A program made the translations under genes and the position numbers. From Sarcocystis neurona (Eukaryota > Apicomplexa > Conoidasida > Eucoccidiorida > Sarcocystidae), in contig KL647305.1 of the NCBI GenBank assembly GCA_000727475.1, positions 2,111,091 to 2,175,090 of the forward strand: a DNA stretch of 64,000 nt, written 5' to 3'. Positions 1 to 17,475 of the stretch are shown one piece after another. The notes beneath the pieces are model-generated. The model was not told where the DNA came from. It saw only the letters and a program-made list of their open reading frames with translations, and ran no database searches. The stretch's first letter is position 1; the number at the start of each line of letters is the position of its first letter.

Positions 1-6100
<6,100 letters not shown>

Positions 6101-7182
6101 ATGCAGTCGCTTCTACTCAGGTCCGGGGAAGCCGCCCTCTCGTCGTGGCCAGCGCCGGCGCACCTCTTACGTGCTGCTGCAGCTCTTCCTTCGGCTGCTA
6201 CTACCCGGACGACAGCTGCAGCACCAGCTCGTAGTGCTACTTTACCTTCTCCTTCTTCTCGTCGTCTTCCTGCGTCTTGTTCCTCTTCTCTTGTCAGGTC
6301 TGCTGCTTTTCCCTCCTCCACTGTAGTCGCTGCTTTTGCTCCTCAAGCGGGGAGTCCGTCCGCCGCAGCTCGTGCTGCTGCTGCTGGTGCTGGCGCTAGA
6401 GCGCTGAGGCATGTGACTGTCCCGTCTTCTCCGACTGCTGCCTCTTTCCCGGGGCCATGCATAGCTTTCTGTCGCCTTTTTACCTCTTCCGGCCGCTTCC
6501 CGCCCGCTTGCAGACTGCCCGTCACCCACGCGTGTCGTCCCCAGCAACAGGTAGAGCAGCTGAGGCAGCAGCAGCAGCAGCCGCAGCAGCAGCAGCAGCT
6601 GGAGAATGACTCCGCCTGGGATACATCGTCGACAGTTTCTCGCTCTGCGACGACGTATGGACCCGCCGACACGTTCGCCCTTCGTCCGCAACCAAGATTC
6701 TTCCCGTCTTTCCACGGAAGGGCGCTGCTACCCTGCAGCGGCATCTCCGGCAGCTACAGCAGCCGGCTCCCCTGCAGCAACAGCTGCATCCCCTGCAACC
6801 GCAGCAGGAGCTCACACCGCTGCGTTCTTGAGGCGACCCTGTGGAAAACGCAGCAGACAAATGGCGGTCCCTCCCTTTCTACGCAGCGACGCTATCTCGG
6901 CAACGAAGTGACTGGCCCGCAGTTCGATCTGTTCAACCCTCGAAGCATCGACGTAAATATATCTCTGCTGACTCTGCGCATGTGCAGTCTTCACTTTGTC
7001 CCTTCTGCGGCTGATTCTTCTCAACAGACATCTACTCGTAAATTTGCGTGTATGTCTCTGTTGCTTTGAATACGTGAATGTCTGTCTCTGAGCAATTACC
7101 CTCAACACAGCAGCTGCAGCAGCAACGGACGACCTGCAGAGCATCCTTTCGTCGAAAGCAAAACGTGTCACCGCATGTGTGT
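6101..7182 (+). CDS. Unknown protein with mitochondrial-like leader, N-terminal exons (gene incomplete)
   Basis: ATG at 6101 in the context GAAAATGC begins a 284-codon exon to 6952. The first residues, MQSLLLRSGEAALSSW, are Arg/Ser/Leu-rich without acidic clusters, like a mitochondrial presequence. An Ala/Ser/Pro-rich stretch, a Gln run (near residue 150) and a less repetitive end, GPQFDLFNPRSID, follow. A GTAAAT donor at 6953 and a polypyrimidine-CAG acceptor at 7027 bound a 75-nt intron; a second GTAAAT (7038) and CAG (7110) bound a 73-nt intron. The phases then join to ATDDLQSILSSKAKRV, ending near a GTACCT donor at 7183. The family is not recognised and the downstream exons were not found. 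It lies head-to-head with the dehydrogenase gene. Confidence 0.5.
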
Positions 7183-7339
7183 GTACCTACGAGCGCATAT
7201 GAGCGCTGCTGGTGTTAGTGCAGCTGGCTCCAAGAACACCAGGACACCGCAACATTACGTGGGCGCCTCCGCTTGGGACTTACGTAAAGCAGATGGAAGC
7301 ATTTCAATCGCAGTAACAGTTCTCATGCACGGGGCACTT

Positions 7340-8160
7340 ACACATACATAGGCATTTCTATGCACACGTATACATATATATATATATATACACGCACATA
7401 TGCATATACATGTCTGCGTATACACCTCTCCCTATGCATATGCATATATATATATCTTTCTGTACATGTATCTCTGTATGTATATATACATATATATATG
7501 TATTTATGTATATTTGTGAAGATCTCTCTCTACATATATATATCTATATATATACACATATGCGTACCCATATGAGTGTGTACATCTCTCCCTACGCATA
7601 TCTCTAAATATGTATGTATGTATGTATAAGTATTCATGTATATATATATACACACATTTCGCACTTAGGTAGAGAAGGCAGATGGGTTTAGATGTGTTAG
7701 TATATTGCAGCCTGCATGTGGCAGTCTCGTTCTCGCTTCCACCACGTCGGAAACACTGACACTTCTCCACGAGGTAGCATATACACATACACTTATGTAT
7801 ACATAAATAATATATATGTACGTGTCTGTCTCAGTAGACATATATATATATGAATATGCGCATGTATACATAAATCTATACGTACATGTCTGTCTCTTCC
7901 TATGTACACATACACATATATGTATATAGATAGATATGCATCTGTCTGTGTGCATATATATGCGTATGTGTCCATAAATGTATATGCACATGTCCGTCTC
8001 TTCCTACGTACATATATTCACATATATGTATATATATATGTATAAATGCTTCCACTTCACTGCATAAATATATGTATATATATACATGTCTGTGCACACC
8101 TCCCTGCATAGAGAGACGCATATATGGAGATATATATAAATATATGTGTACGTGACGCTT
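7340..8160. repeat. AT/ACAT microsatellite block
   Basis: Dense TATA, ACATAT and GTATGTAT repeats. Translations are runs of Tyr/Ile/His in every frame, so they are not treated as genes. Confidence 0.8.
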
Positions 8161-8399
8161 CTATAGAGTAGGCGTGGACAGGTTTTTGTGGTCGTATATA
8201 TACTCGCGTATCTGTGAATATCTTCTCCACGCGTTGTCTCCATCGTTTTTGCTGACCGTAGTGACACGATCGCTGCGGCTTCCTTCCGACATATGTCCCT
8301 CTTCTCCCTGCCTCTTCCTCTGCGTATGCGTGAGTCTGCTTCGCCCGTGAAGGATGGGCCACTTGCTTGCATGCGTCGCCTCATCTATTCTCGCTCTTT

Positions 8400-8765
8400 C
8401 TCTGCAATATATATTTGTAGATTTATAGGTCGATAGACAGACAAATAGGTACTGCTCCTGCCTCACTCGGCCTCTCTACATATGTTCGTATATAGATTCC
8501 TCCTAGGTAAGTAGATAGATAGACGCTGTTCGTAGGACGCCCCCTCAATATATGCGTATATTTGTAGATCTACAGGCAGATAGATACTGCTTATAGGTGA
8601 ACCTTTCTCTCTGTGTGTCTGCGTATATACATATGTTCATAGATGTGTTGATAGGAAAAGAGATAGATGGTGATGCTCCTAGGGGACTGTCTCTTTCTAT
8701 ATGTGTATATTTATAGACTGGCGGGTGGATAGATAAATACTGCTTGTGAGTGACAGCTGAGAGAA
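8400..8765. repeat. Degenerate minisatellite with TATATTTGTAGA-like units
   Basis: A motif of the form TATATTTRTAGA followed by AGATAGATA and TACTGCT recurs near 8405, 8550 and 8705, with intermediate weaker copies. The units are roughly 140-155 bases apart and diverged. Confidence 0.5.
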
Positions 8766-10230
8766 AGGAGGCCACCTCCTGCGCCTGCACTCCACGGTCT
8801 CGAGGTGCTGCAGTTTGTACGTCTGCGCGGTGCCCCTCTGCCGAGACGCAGCTCCGATTTCCTTGCCAGCCTCTCTCTACCTGCGTATTCTTCTCTATCG
8901 AACTATCAGCAGATACTCGCCTTTGCCCATCGTCCGACGACACCTACAGTCACCCACATTCAATGTATATAGAGAGAAAGGAAAAGACAGACAGAGAGAG
9001 ATAGGTGATTAGATAGGTATATAGATAGGCTTGTACACGTATATGTACGCGCGTCTCTCTGTAGGCACTGAGAATATACATATATATATATATTTACAGG
9101 TGTCCAAGATATACATATACATATATATATATATATGGGTATGTATACACGTAGATATATAGATAGGCAGGTAAGTAGGTAGCAGATATATATGTAGATA
9201 TATAGATCGGCAGATAAATGTATGTGTATATGTGTGCGTAGGTCTGCAGCATGTACACACATATGCATATATGTACATATGAATTTTCACGTATGTATTG
9301 TGTATGTATAGATTTGCATAGAGTTCAATAGGAGCATACACGTGAACGAATACGTATGCGATTCTTGAATATCTATAATATAAACACACATATATATATA
9401 TATATATGTCAATGTCTGTGACGGCGTCTGGAGAGAGATGTATGCGATCTGCATGCGTTGCAGAAGACCAGAGGCAGCCGGCAAATGTATGTGTGTGTGG
9501 ATGAGTAGAAGACACGTGCTCGCTCGCTCGCCTCTATACAGGGGGGGCGTCGATGATCTACGCAGACTATATATATGTATGTATATATGTATGTGCATAT
9601 ATACATGTATAGAGAGCTCTCTGCCCCCTCTGTGGATAAGAGCAGCCTGTGTCTTTTTTTCTGCGAAACGCGCGTTTGCCGGGGAAAACGAGGAAGGAGC
9701 GACAGTTACGCGGGGGGAGGAGGGGGTCCACCCTTGTCGAGAGGGGCCCTTTCTCCTTGTCTCGGTCACCTAAACGTCTCCACTGCCGTCACGACGGGAA
9801 TACACGGAGAGCGGAAAGAGAGAGAGACAGACAGGCGCAGAGAGAAAGGAAGGACGAGAAGGACAGACACACAGAGAGACAAAAAGAGAGAGACAGGGGG
9901 GGAGAAGGAGAGACACGGAGACAGAAAGAGAAATACTACGCACAGAGTGACAGACACACACGGAGACACGGAGACAGAGAGACAGGGAGACAGAGAGAGG
10001 GGAAGGCTACTTGACTTTCTTGGTGGAAATCTAAGAAGTGGTCGGCGAGTGCAGAGAGGAGCTTCTGTAAGCGTCAGCAGTTCGGAACGACGCGTGAGCG
10101 ACCGTCCGCGGGGTGACCTCTTTTTGACAGCAGCTACGCTCTCCCACATTCTCCGCTGTTCGTCGCTCTCTTCTTCTCCGTTTCCCCTCTCTGGCCGTCT
10201 CTCTTCTCGGTACATGTGGCACTTTTCCAC
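8766..10230. repeat. Simple-sequence region (AT blocks, GAGACAGA block)
   Basis: TA/ACAT repeats fill about 9000-9420 and 9560-9620; a purine-rich GAGACAGA block fills about 9800-10005. Short unique segments near 8750-8950 and 9640-9780 show no recognisable gene. Confidence 0.6.
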
Positions 10231-10525
10231 GTAGGTCTCCTACTACTACTACTAGCAGGACTACAACAACTCCTACTAATCCTACTAGCACAGGGGTTTT
10301 ACTACGACTACTACTACTAGTACGACTACTACTATTACTCTTACTATTACTACCTATCCTCGTAGTACTATTACTAGTCGTACTGCTTCAACAAGTGCTA
10401 CTACCAGAACTACCTATTCTTACTACTACTACTACTACTCCTCTTAGTATGCAGCGAGTACTACTGCTACTTCTATTACTACTATTCCTACTACTGCTAA
10501 TACTCCTAGTATTACTACGTATATA
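10231..10525. repeat. (CTA)n trinucleotide repeat, imperfect
   Basis: About 290 bases are dominated by CTA/TAC triplets with interruptions (CCTA, TATTA, GTA). It is the only long non-CAG trinucleotide block in the window. Confidence 0.8.
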
Positions 10526-10686
10526 TACTCACAGAGTGATGCGTTCAAATACGTATATGTGTACGTGGGTAAGCGGATGATGGCATTTCCTTCCTACGTT
10601 GCTTGTGTTTGCGTGTGTGAATAATTGTTTTTCTTCGATACTCTTCTTGCGTATTTTCTGTTTGGTGCTGCATGTGGTGGCATCAG

Positions 10687-11133
10687 CTCAAGACGGAGGC
10701 GCACTTTGCAGGGCGGTTGTTCTGCGGGTCGCCGACTCTGTCGTACTGGGAGTTCCAGCAGAACTGCGTGTCTCTGCGGGTGTTTCTCTTCTTGGGAATT
10801 TTGCTGCTGGGAGCCGCCGACTTCCTCGTCTTTCGCCCCGTGTCTTCTGCCTATTGGAGTCTTCGTTGGTCTCCACTGCGCTGGCCGCGTTCTCTGCAGC
10901 AGCTTTTTTTCCCTCCCAAAGGCGACATCTTTGCGTATGCAGCAGCCGGCGAACGCGCAGCAGCAGACGGCAGCTGCATCCACACAGAGGCTTGCGCCGC
11001 TTTCCTCTCTCTGGTATACGGCTGCCACTTCCCTCCGCCAACACCGGCTGCATTGGCGCGGCCCGCCGCTGCTGCCTCTGACAAAAAGCAGGCCGCAGCT
11101 GCCGTGCCGACTGCGGCCAAAGGATCGCGCTAA
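10687..11133 (+). CDS. Candidate terminal exon of an unknown protein with one hydrophobic segment
   Basis: A CATCAG acceptor preceded by a T-rich tract opens a 148-codon frame ending in TAA at 11131-11133. Unlike neighbouring CAG-driven ORFs, its first two thirds are compositionally mixed. A likely membrane segment lies near residues 27-47 (around LRVFLFLGILLLGAADFLVF) and is followed by a Trp/Arg-rich stretch; the end is Ala/Lys-rich. No upstream exon in matching phase was found, and it does not join the 6101 gene in phase. The family is not recognised. A Leu-rich minus-strand ORF over the same bases is a weaker alternative. Confidence 0.35.
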   Translation, partial: LKTEAHFAGRLFCGSPTLSYWEFQQNCVSLRVFLFLGILLLGAADFLVFRPVSSAYWSLRWSPLRWPRSLQQLFFPPKGDIFAYAAAGERAAADGSCIHTEACAAFLSLVYGCHFPPPTPAALARPAAAASDKKQAAAAVPTAAKGSR

Positions 11134-11765
11134 GCGCTCCCTCCCAGGCAGATCGGGAGAGCAGTGTACGAGCACCACCAGCAGCTGTAGTCGCAGCACC
11201 GGCAGTAACAACAGCAGCAGCAACGAGTAAGAGTGACACGTCCGCACTCCACGACGACGATGTGACATCTCGTGTATTTGCTGCAAGAACGGAGACAAAC
11301 AGCAGGACAAGCGGACGGCGGGAAACTCGTGGTGAGGGAGAGCACGGCAGAAGAGCGAGCGCAGCAGCAGGGGTGCCGGCGATCCGGTGCAAGAGCAACA
11401 GCAGCAGCAACAACGGTAGCCCCAGCAGCGTCCTGGGGGACACAATGTTGCAGCTTCCTGGTTTTTCCGGGGCACAGTTGCAAGGGCCGATGCCTTCGTC
11501 TGCAGCAGCATCAACCCTGTGTGAGATAACGCGGTGTGGAGCCGCACTACTGACAACGAAGCTGCAGCAGCAGTAATGCCAGTATGTCGTCCATGCATAT
11601 TAAAAAGATATATTCGGAGGTGCACGTAATGTTCAAAGAGGCTGCAAAAGGTTCCGGGTGCAGAGACGGTTGAGAAGAGGAAATTACCTGCTGTCGATTT
11701 GTGCGACGTTACCCTATCTACACGGCATCCTAAGTGCACTGCCATCGAATGGATACGCGGCTGTG
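11134..11765. other. CAG-bearing sequence without a recognised gene
   Basis: CAG/AGC tracts (about 11175-11230, 11360-11420 and 11550-11575) and short ORFs on both strands. Nothing further is recognisable. Confidence 0.4.
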
Positions 11766-12220
11766 ATGTGGATGGGGTGTACGTACACTGTGTGTCTGCG
11801 GGGTTTGTGCAGATGACGGGTGTATGTGCACGGTTGGTTGTGGCAACGCATGCCTACACGACGTTAGAGCGGGGTGTACGTACACTCCGTGATGGGTGTT
11901 TGTGCACGGTTGGTTGTGGTAGGTATGGGTACACGACGTTGAAGCGGGATGTACGTACACTTCATTTGTTGTGATGGGTGAAGAAGGCACATCCGTCGGT
12001 GTTCATGGAGTGTACATACATCCGATTCCTTAAAAGGGCTGACGGCACATCCGTCGGGTGTTAGTAGGGTGAACGTGCATCCCATTTCTCATAATGGGTG
12101 CGGGCACATCCCCTGTTCTTGAGAGAGGGTGGACGTACATTACAGTTCTCGTGATGAGGTGAGGGCACATTCCGAGTTGTTGATGGGGTGTACGTACACT
12201 GCGTTTTGCGGACGTACACT
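11766..12220. repeat. Minisatellite carrying the palindrome GTGTACGTACAC
   Basis: Diverged units built from GATGGGGTGTACGTACACT-like and GGCACATCC/GTGCACGGT-like halves repeat along about 450 bases. The exact 12-base palindrome occurs at 11777-11788, 11874-11885 and 12188-12199, with near copies near 11950, 12014 and 12132. A further exact copy is isolated at 13805-13816. Confidence 0.75.
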
Positions 12221-15142
12221 GTCGAGGTTGCGCATTTTCTTCGTGCGTCAGACGCGTGTGGACTCCCAGCACGCCTGACGGAAGGTCCCGCAGTTTCTGG
12301 TCCCGTAGTCATGTCTCCTTGCAGCATCGTGCGCACGAGCAACACCAGCAGCGTGAGGTGCTCTGGAAACCGACGTACGTATGTACACGTACATAAATAC
12401 GCACGGGCGTGTAACAGATCGAAAGTATCTGCACACACGTGCGTAGACAGACGCTTTCTGTACGTCCGCAACTCTTTACGCACTCGTCAGTTGGGGTGAA
12501 GACGACGTTGCGTCCTGCGTAGGCTCCCGCCTAGTAGCCGCTGTGCGTCACTTTTCCGCAGCAGCATCTCAAGCGTCGCGTCCTGCGTCTCTGAGTTTCT
12601 ACTGCGTGCAGCAGTCGCTGCTCAGCCACTCGTTTGGAGAGGACTGCCCTCAGGAAGTGGGCGCAAGACTGGCGTGGCCGTGACGGCTGCGCCTTTTCTG
12701 TTGAGCTGCCGCTGCAGCAGAGACGGGCGATGCAGCGAACATGTGGACACGGCGACAGAGAGAAAGGGAGACAGGAGGAGAAACACAAAGGAAGAGAGAC
12801 AGAGACAGAGAGCAAGAGGGGGACAGACAGTCAGAGAGGCAGGTAGGTAAAAAGTAAAGAAGTAACGACGAATATAGGGCTAGCACAGCAGTTCTCTGGT
12901 GCGACAACTTTGGAAGTCACGGCTCTTGTTTGTTGAGAAGAGGTTCCCCAAGCCCGACGTCCTGCGACGTGTCTAGCGATGACGCAGCTGTATAACGTGT
13001 GGCTGCGCGCGCACGAGCACCGCCGCAGCAACAGTCGAGCAGCCGTTCCAACAACGTTACTGAGGAGGCAGTATTGCGTTCTTCAATTTTCGCTCGTCGC
13101 GTGCCCGGCAAAGGCGGCCGACTCGTCTAGTGCCAGAGTCAGTCCGCTGTGCGATTCGGTGTTTGAGGCCACTACCATCGTCGGGCGTGGCATGCAGCAG
13201 TGCAGTGGGCAGACGCTCTCTTCCTGAAACGTAGCAATAGCTCTGCTGCTGCAGCAGTTCTGGTGCCCATGCTTGATGTACGCGCGAGCTCTGCGGCAAG
13301 CGTCACGCTGCTTGGCTGTCGGCCACACTAAACGGGGGGTTGAGCTACGCTGCTGTAAACGACTTGAGCACGAGCTGGAGCAACAGCTACAATTAAAACA
13401 GGGCAGCAGCTTTGCCCCTCCTGTAGCTGCCGGGGCAGCTACCGTAGACGCAGGAGCTCATTTTGAAGAATCAACTGTTCCAGCTTTGTGCGCACGACGC
13501 AGGCAGAGGACACTTGATGAAGAGGTGCAAGAAATAGCGAAACACAGAGGTCCACAGTAAAGCCGTCGTGGACGATGATTGAGGACTGCGCAGCGCGTGT
13601 TTACTCCCTACAGCCACTCGCGAAGAAATTCACGGGTTCTTCCGCTATCTCGTCGCAAGAGGAGCTGACAGAAACAAATTCATCAGCTCGGCAGCTGGTC
13701 CTGCGCGGAGCCTTTACCAAGTGTCTGTACAGCGCACCGACGTGTCGCCGCAGTCAACAAGGAGCAGATGACTGTGCGGCAGGGTGTGGTTACACTGAGC
13801 TAGGGTGTACGTACACCACCGTGGGCGGCCACTGTGTACGCCCCGCAACAGGCACTCTCGCAGAGAGATGAGCAAACTCGTCTGCACATTAGTGTGAAAC
13901 CACTTTGTAGCCACTGCATGCATCGGAGTACGCATGCGACAGAGACATCACCGCGCAACATACACGCACCTATGCATACCACCCATACACTAGACGCATG
14001 TGTGCGTACACACACACACACACATGTACGTATACGGTGAGGCACTCGTACACGCCTATAAGCATGCACCACCGATCACATTACGTACACGTACGCTTCT
14101 CGCCAGCAGCTCTGTGACCACATCCACAGGAACGCATATATCTCAATTCTCTGCAAAAATTTAGTGGGCGTCGACATGAAATCTTCTCACGGCGACTGAA
14201 ACCTATACACACGCATGTATCCATGCGCGTAAAAAATGCTGCAAAGCTCTCGGTGTCATGGTTTTTTTTTTTTCACGTGCTCAAAATGAATAGATACTTC
14301 TAAAGCAGAGGGGTGAAACTTCTGCTCACTCAGCGACCTCTCACATATACGCATGCATGCAAACAGATGCGAGTCGGGATTTATTTATTATCCTACCTGC
14401 ACCTTTGCTCAAACATCTACACAGACCTGTACCATTGTACATATATTTATATATATGTATATATGCATATGTATTACTTTCGTCGTTCGCGTTCTGCCTC
14501 TCTCGCGATATGTGTGTAGCCCTATGGCACCTTTTGGGGGTGCTATTCGAAGAGAAGGAAGCTGACACGAAAAGGCCATCGGCGCAATCAGGGCCGGCGG
14601 GGCGTCTGCACCTAAAACGCATCTGGAATTGTCTACGCTGTACTACCCAAAACCTAAGTATACGTGAGCGTACAAGAAGCGACGCGCGGTACTTACTCGG
14701 TGCTCAGAATAAAGCTTTGAAAAAATCGTAATCTCCACTCTCTCTCTACATATATATAGTATGTAGCACATAGCACACGCCAAGTGACAACCACACAGAC
14801 ACACAGATTATCTCTGCGTAGGTGTATCCTTGCGGACGGTATTGAAAGTAGCTGAATGAAAAACCGGGAACTGATGTGATACGGTAACCCGTGTTTCCTT
14901 GTCTGGGGTGCCTGAAAGGTTGGAGAAGCTGCGCCCAGGCTGGACACCGCCAAAGACAGGGGAGCACGGACAAATTGCACGAGCGTCGGAACGCCTGTTA
15001 CACGCGCTGAAGTAGACGGAAATCATAAGTGGACGACTGCTAAAGCAGCAACGTGTGTTCTGCTCTATCTACATACCTTACTGGTTGTTTAATTATTACT
15101 TACCGACCTACCTATTAAGGTATAATACATCTGGAAAATCCA

Positions 15143-15176
<34 letters not shown>

Positions 15177-15627
15177 CGGAGAGGCAGTGGACAGCAGGCT
15201 GCGTAGAGCAGCATCTTTGAGCTACTACTCTCGCTAAATTTTGCATACTACTGGGAAATGGTCCTCGTTATTGATAAAGTGATATTCACAGCAGAACACT
15301 TGTCAGTCTTCAGTATATTCGAGACGAATTCCTTTTTCCCGGCTGCATCCTCGTCTCTCCGCCGCGACCCTTCCTGCCGCTGGTGCACAGCAGCCGCTGT
15401 TGTCGTGTAACGAGTGCTGTTTGGGTGCTGCAGCGCGTGCTTCCTCTCACGCTGCTGTCACTTTCTTTTCCTTCCTGTTTTCTTTTTTTCTCGTCTTCCT
15501 CTTCTCCTCCTCCTCTGTCCCTTCTTCTTCTTGTTCTTCTGCTCAATCGCTCGCGCTGTTTCTCCTCCATGTTACCCGTCCGCTCTTCCTGCGTCTTCTC
15601 TTCTGTTTCGTGCTACCGGCGCCGGGG
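12221..15627. other. Mixed unique sequence, no gene recognised
   Basis: Non-repetitive segments (about 12240-13900, 14560-15050 and 15180-15650) contain ORFs of 60-125 aa on both strands, for example 13273-13560 plus, which has a mixed C-terminal half. No conserved motif was recognised. Simple repeats lie at about 14000-14030 (CA), 14430-14475 (TA) and 15144-15175 (TA). A T run (14261-14273) is also present. Confidence 0.35.
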
Positions 15628-15826
15628 CTAGGAATCCTGGAAAATGGAATTGAGCAGCAGGCCTGTGGCGCAACCTGCCCCAGCTAACATCAAAACATTT
15701 CCCATCCCCATTCCGCCGCCCGCTTCGTCTCTTCCTCCCGCTGCGAACCGCGCCGGCAGCGGTTTTCTTTTTCTCCGCACTTGCCGTCCAAGTACCCGGT
15801 TCTGGTTGGCAACAATATCCGACAAG
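15628..15826 (-). CDS. Candidate last exon of an unknown protein with C-terminal hydrophobic tail
   Basis: A TTTCTCTGCGCAG acceptor (exon starts 15826, phase 2) opens 65 codons ending in TAG at 15630-15628. The start, SLSDIVANQNRVLGRQ, is helical and mixed. A basic stretch follows, then Gly-rich sequence and a hydrophobic segment, NVLMLAGAGCATGLLLNSIF, close to the C-terminus, as in tail-anchored proteins (inference). No upstream exon could be fixed between here and the metacaspase end at 17383. The family is not recognised. Confidence 0.35.
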
Positions 15827-17382
15827 CTGCGCAGAGAAACCAAACGGCCGCCGACGCCGCGTGCAGCGCAGCAGCAGCAGTACCGGCAGGAGCAGCAGGG
15901 AGAAGAGGAGATGAAGCAACACCAGGAGCAGCAGCAGCAGTAGCAGGAGGATACGCAGCAGCAGCAAGAGCAGGAGGATACTTAGCAGCAGAGCACCGGC
16001 AGGGAGAAGACGACGCGAAGGGAGTAGGGGCGCTCCTGCTGCGGTCATGCAAGCAACGGCAGCAGGAGACACCACAGCATAAAGGCGCGCCGCATGGACA
16101 GCAACAGCGGCACTCGCTTGGCTTTCGCAGAGCCAAAGGGGGGGCGAATGGAGAGCGTGGACGACTGACCGCAGGAGAAGCGAAGCTTGACGCGAAAGAG
16201 AGAAGAGAAGAGAAGCAGGAAGGCAGAACAACGGCAAAAAGACAGAGATAGACAGGAAGTAAAAAGAAGAGCTCGCAGCAACAGGAGAAGACAGAGGAGA
16301 AAGAGGAAGGGAAGCCCCATGGCGACAGAGAAGAACGACGCAAATAAAGACGAGCAGAAACAGACGAAAAAACGAAGATATCCGGGTCTAAAGAAGGCCT
16401 CTTGAGCGCATGATACGCCCCACACACTCCACATGCATGTGTCTGCGGATGGCGTATATGTCTCACGCCTATAACACTTCACGGACTTCAAGCACACACC
16501 TACACACACACACTCTTTAGAAGAAATCTACATATATATATATATACTAGTTTTTTATTTGTATATGTTCTGTAAGTGCACCTCGATCTACCTATATATA
16601 TATAGAGAGAGATACACATGCACACACACAGGCAGATCGAGAGAGAGAGATTCATCCATATCTATTTACATTTGCCTATATCTATCTATTTGTACCTATA
16701 TCTAAATCTATCTATATCTATATATTTATATCTATATCTATCTATATATACCTATCGATCTCTATATCTATACCTATCTATATACCTACCTATCAATCTC
16801 TCTCTATCTCTGCATACATATACATATATATATATATATAGATGTGTACATTTCCTGTGGTTGTATATCTGTATATATATACACGAATATATGCAGAAGA
16901 AATTACAGATAGCGTGAGTATGTGGATCACTCGTTTCTTCCTTGTTTTCACGTTTAACAAGATTCTACAGCTTTCATATAGATACGTATACAGAGAGGTG
17001 GCTCAATAGAAAAGACAGATCGACAGGCGAACCGCGAGATGCACGCTGGCCTTGTGATGAGTCTACATTCCTCTTTCTTCCTTTGTTTCTCTGTTTCTTT
17101 ATCTATCTCCCTGTTTTTCTCTCCCCCTATCTCTCTCTCTACATATATATATATATATCTATATGTATATATACGCACACATATCTGTGATGTATGTGCC
17201 TATGTAAGTGTATACGTATACATATAGAAGCAAGTCATGAAGAGCCTCGAACGGACTTGTAAATACAAAATAGACCAAACACATACACATACGTATATAT
17301 ATATATATTTACGTGGCCACGCCTATACATACATATTCATATATCTATCAGTCTCTATACATAGGTATATATAGGGGGAAAC
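15827..17382. repeat. CAG tract, purine-rich tract and AT/TATC microsatellites
   Basis: CAG repeats lie at about 15865-15990, purine-rich sequence at about 16140-16390, TATCTA repeats at about 16660-16800, and TA blocks at about 17130-17170 and 17290-17310. No gene is recognisable apart from the candidate ending at 15628. Confidence 0.55.
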
Positions 17383-17475
17383 TTACTTGAAAGGCCTGTC
17401 AAACTCGAACGTTTGTGAAGCAGAGAGCTGCGGCCGCTGCCGCAGTCCTCGCGCTATCATGTGCTCCTTCAGACT
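17383..17475 (-). CDS. Metacaspase gene exon 11: C-terminus
   Basis: A TGCATAG acceptor opens 30 codons and a TAA (17385-17383). [18 protein letters not shown] matches the conserved C-terminal QxPQLS(S/A)S element of metacaspases. This fixes the 3' end of the gene 2.3 kb beyond exon 10. Confidence 0.88.
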   Translation of the reverse strand, partial: SLKEHMIARGLRQRPQLSASQTFEFDRPFK

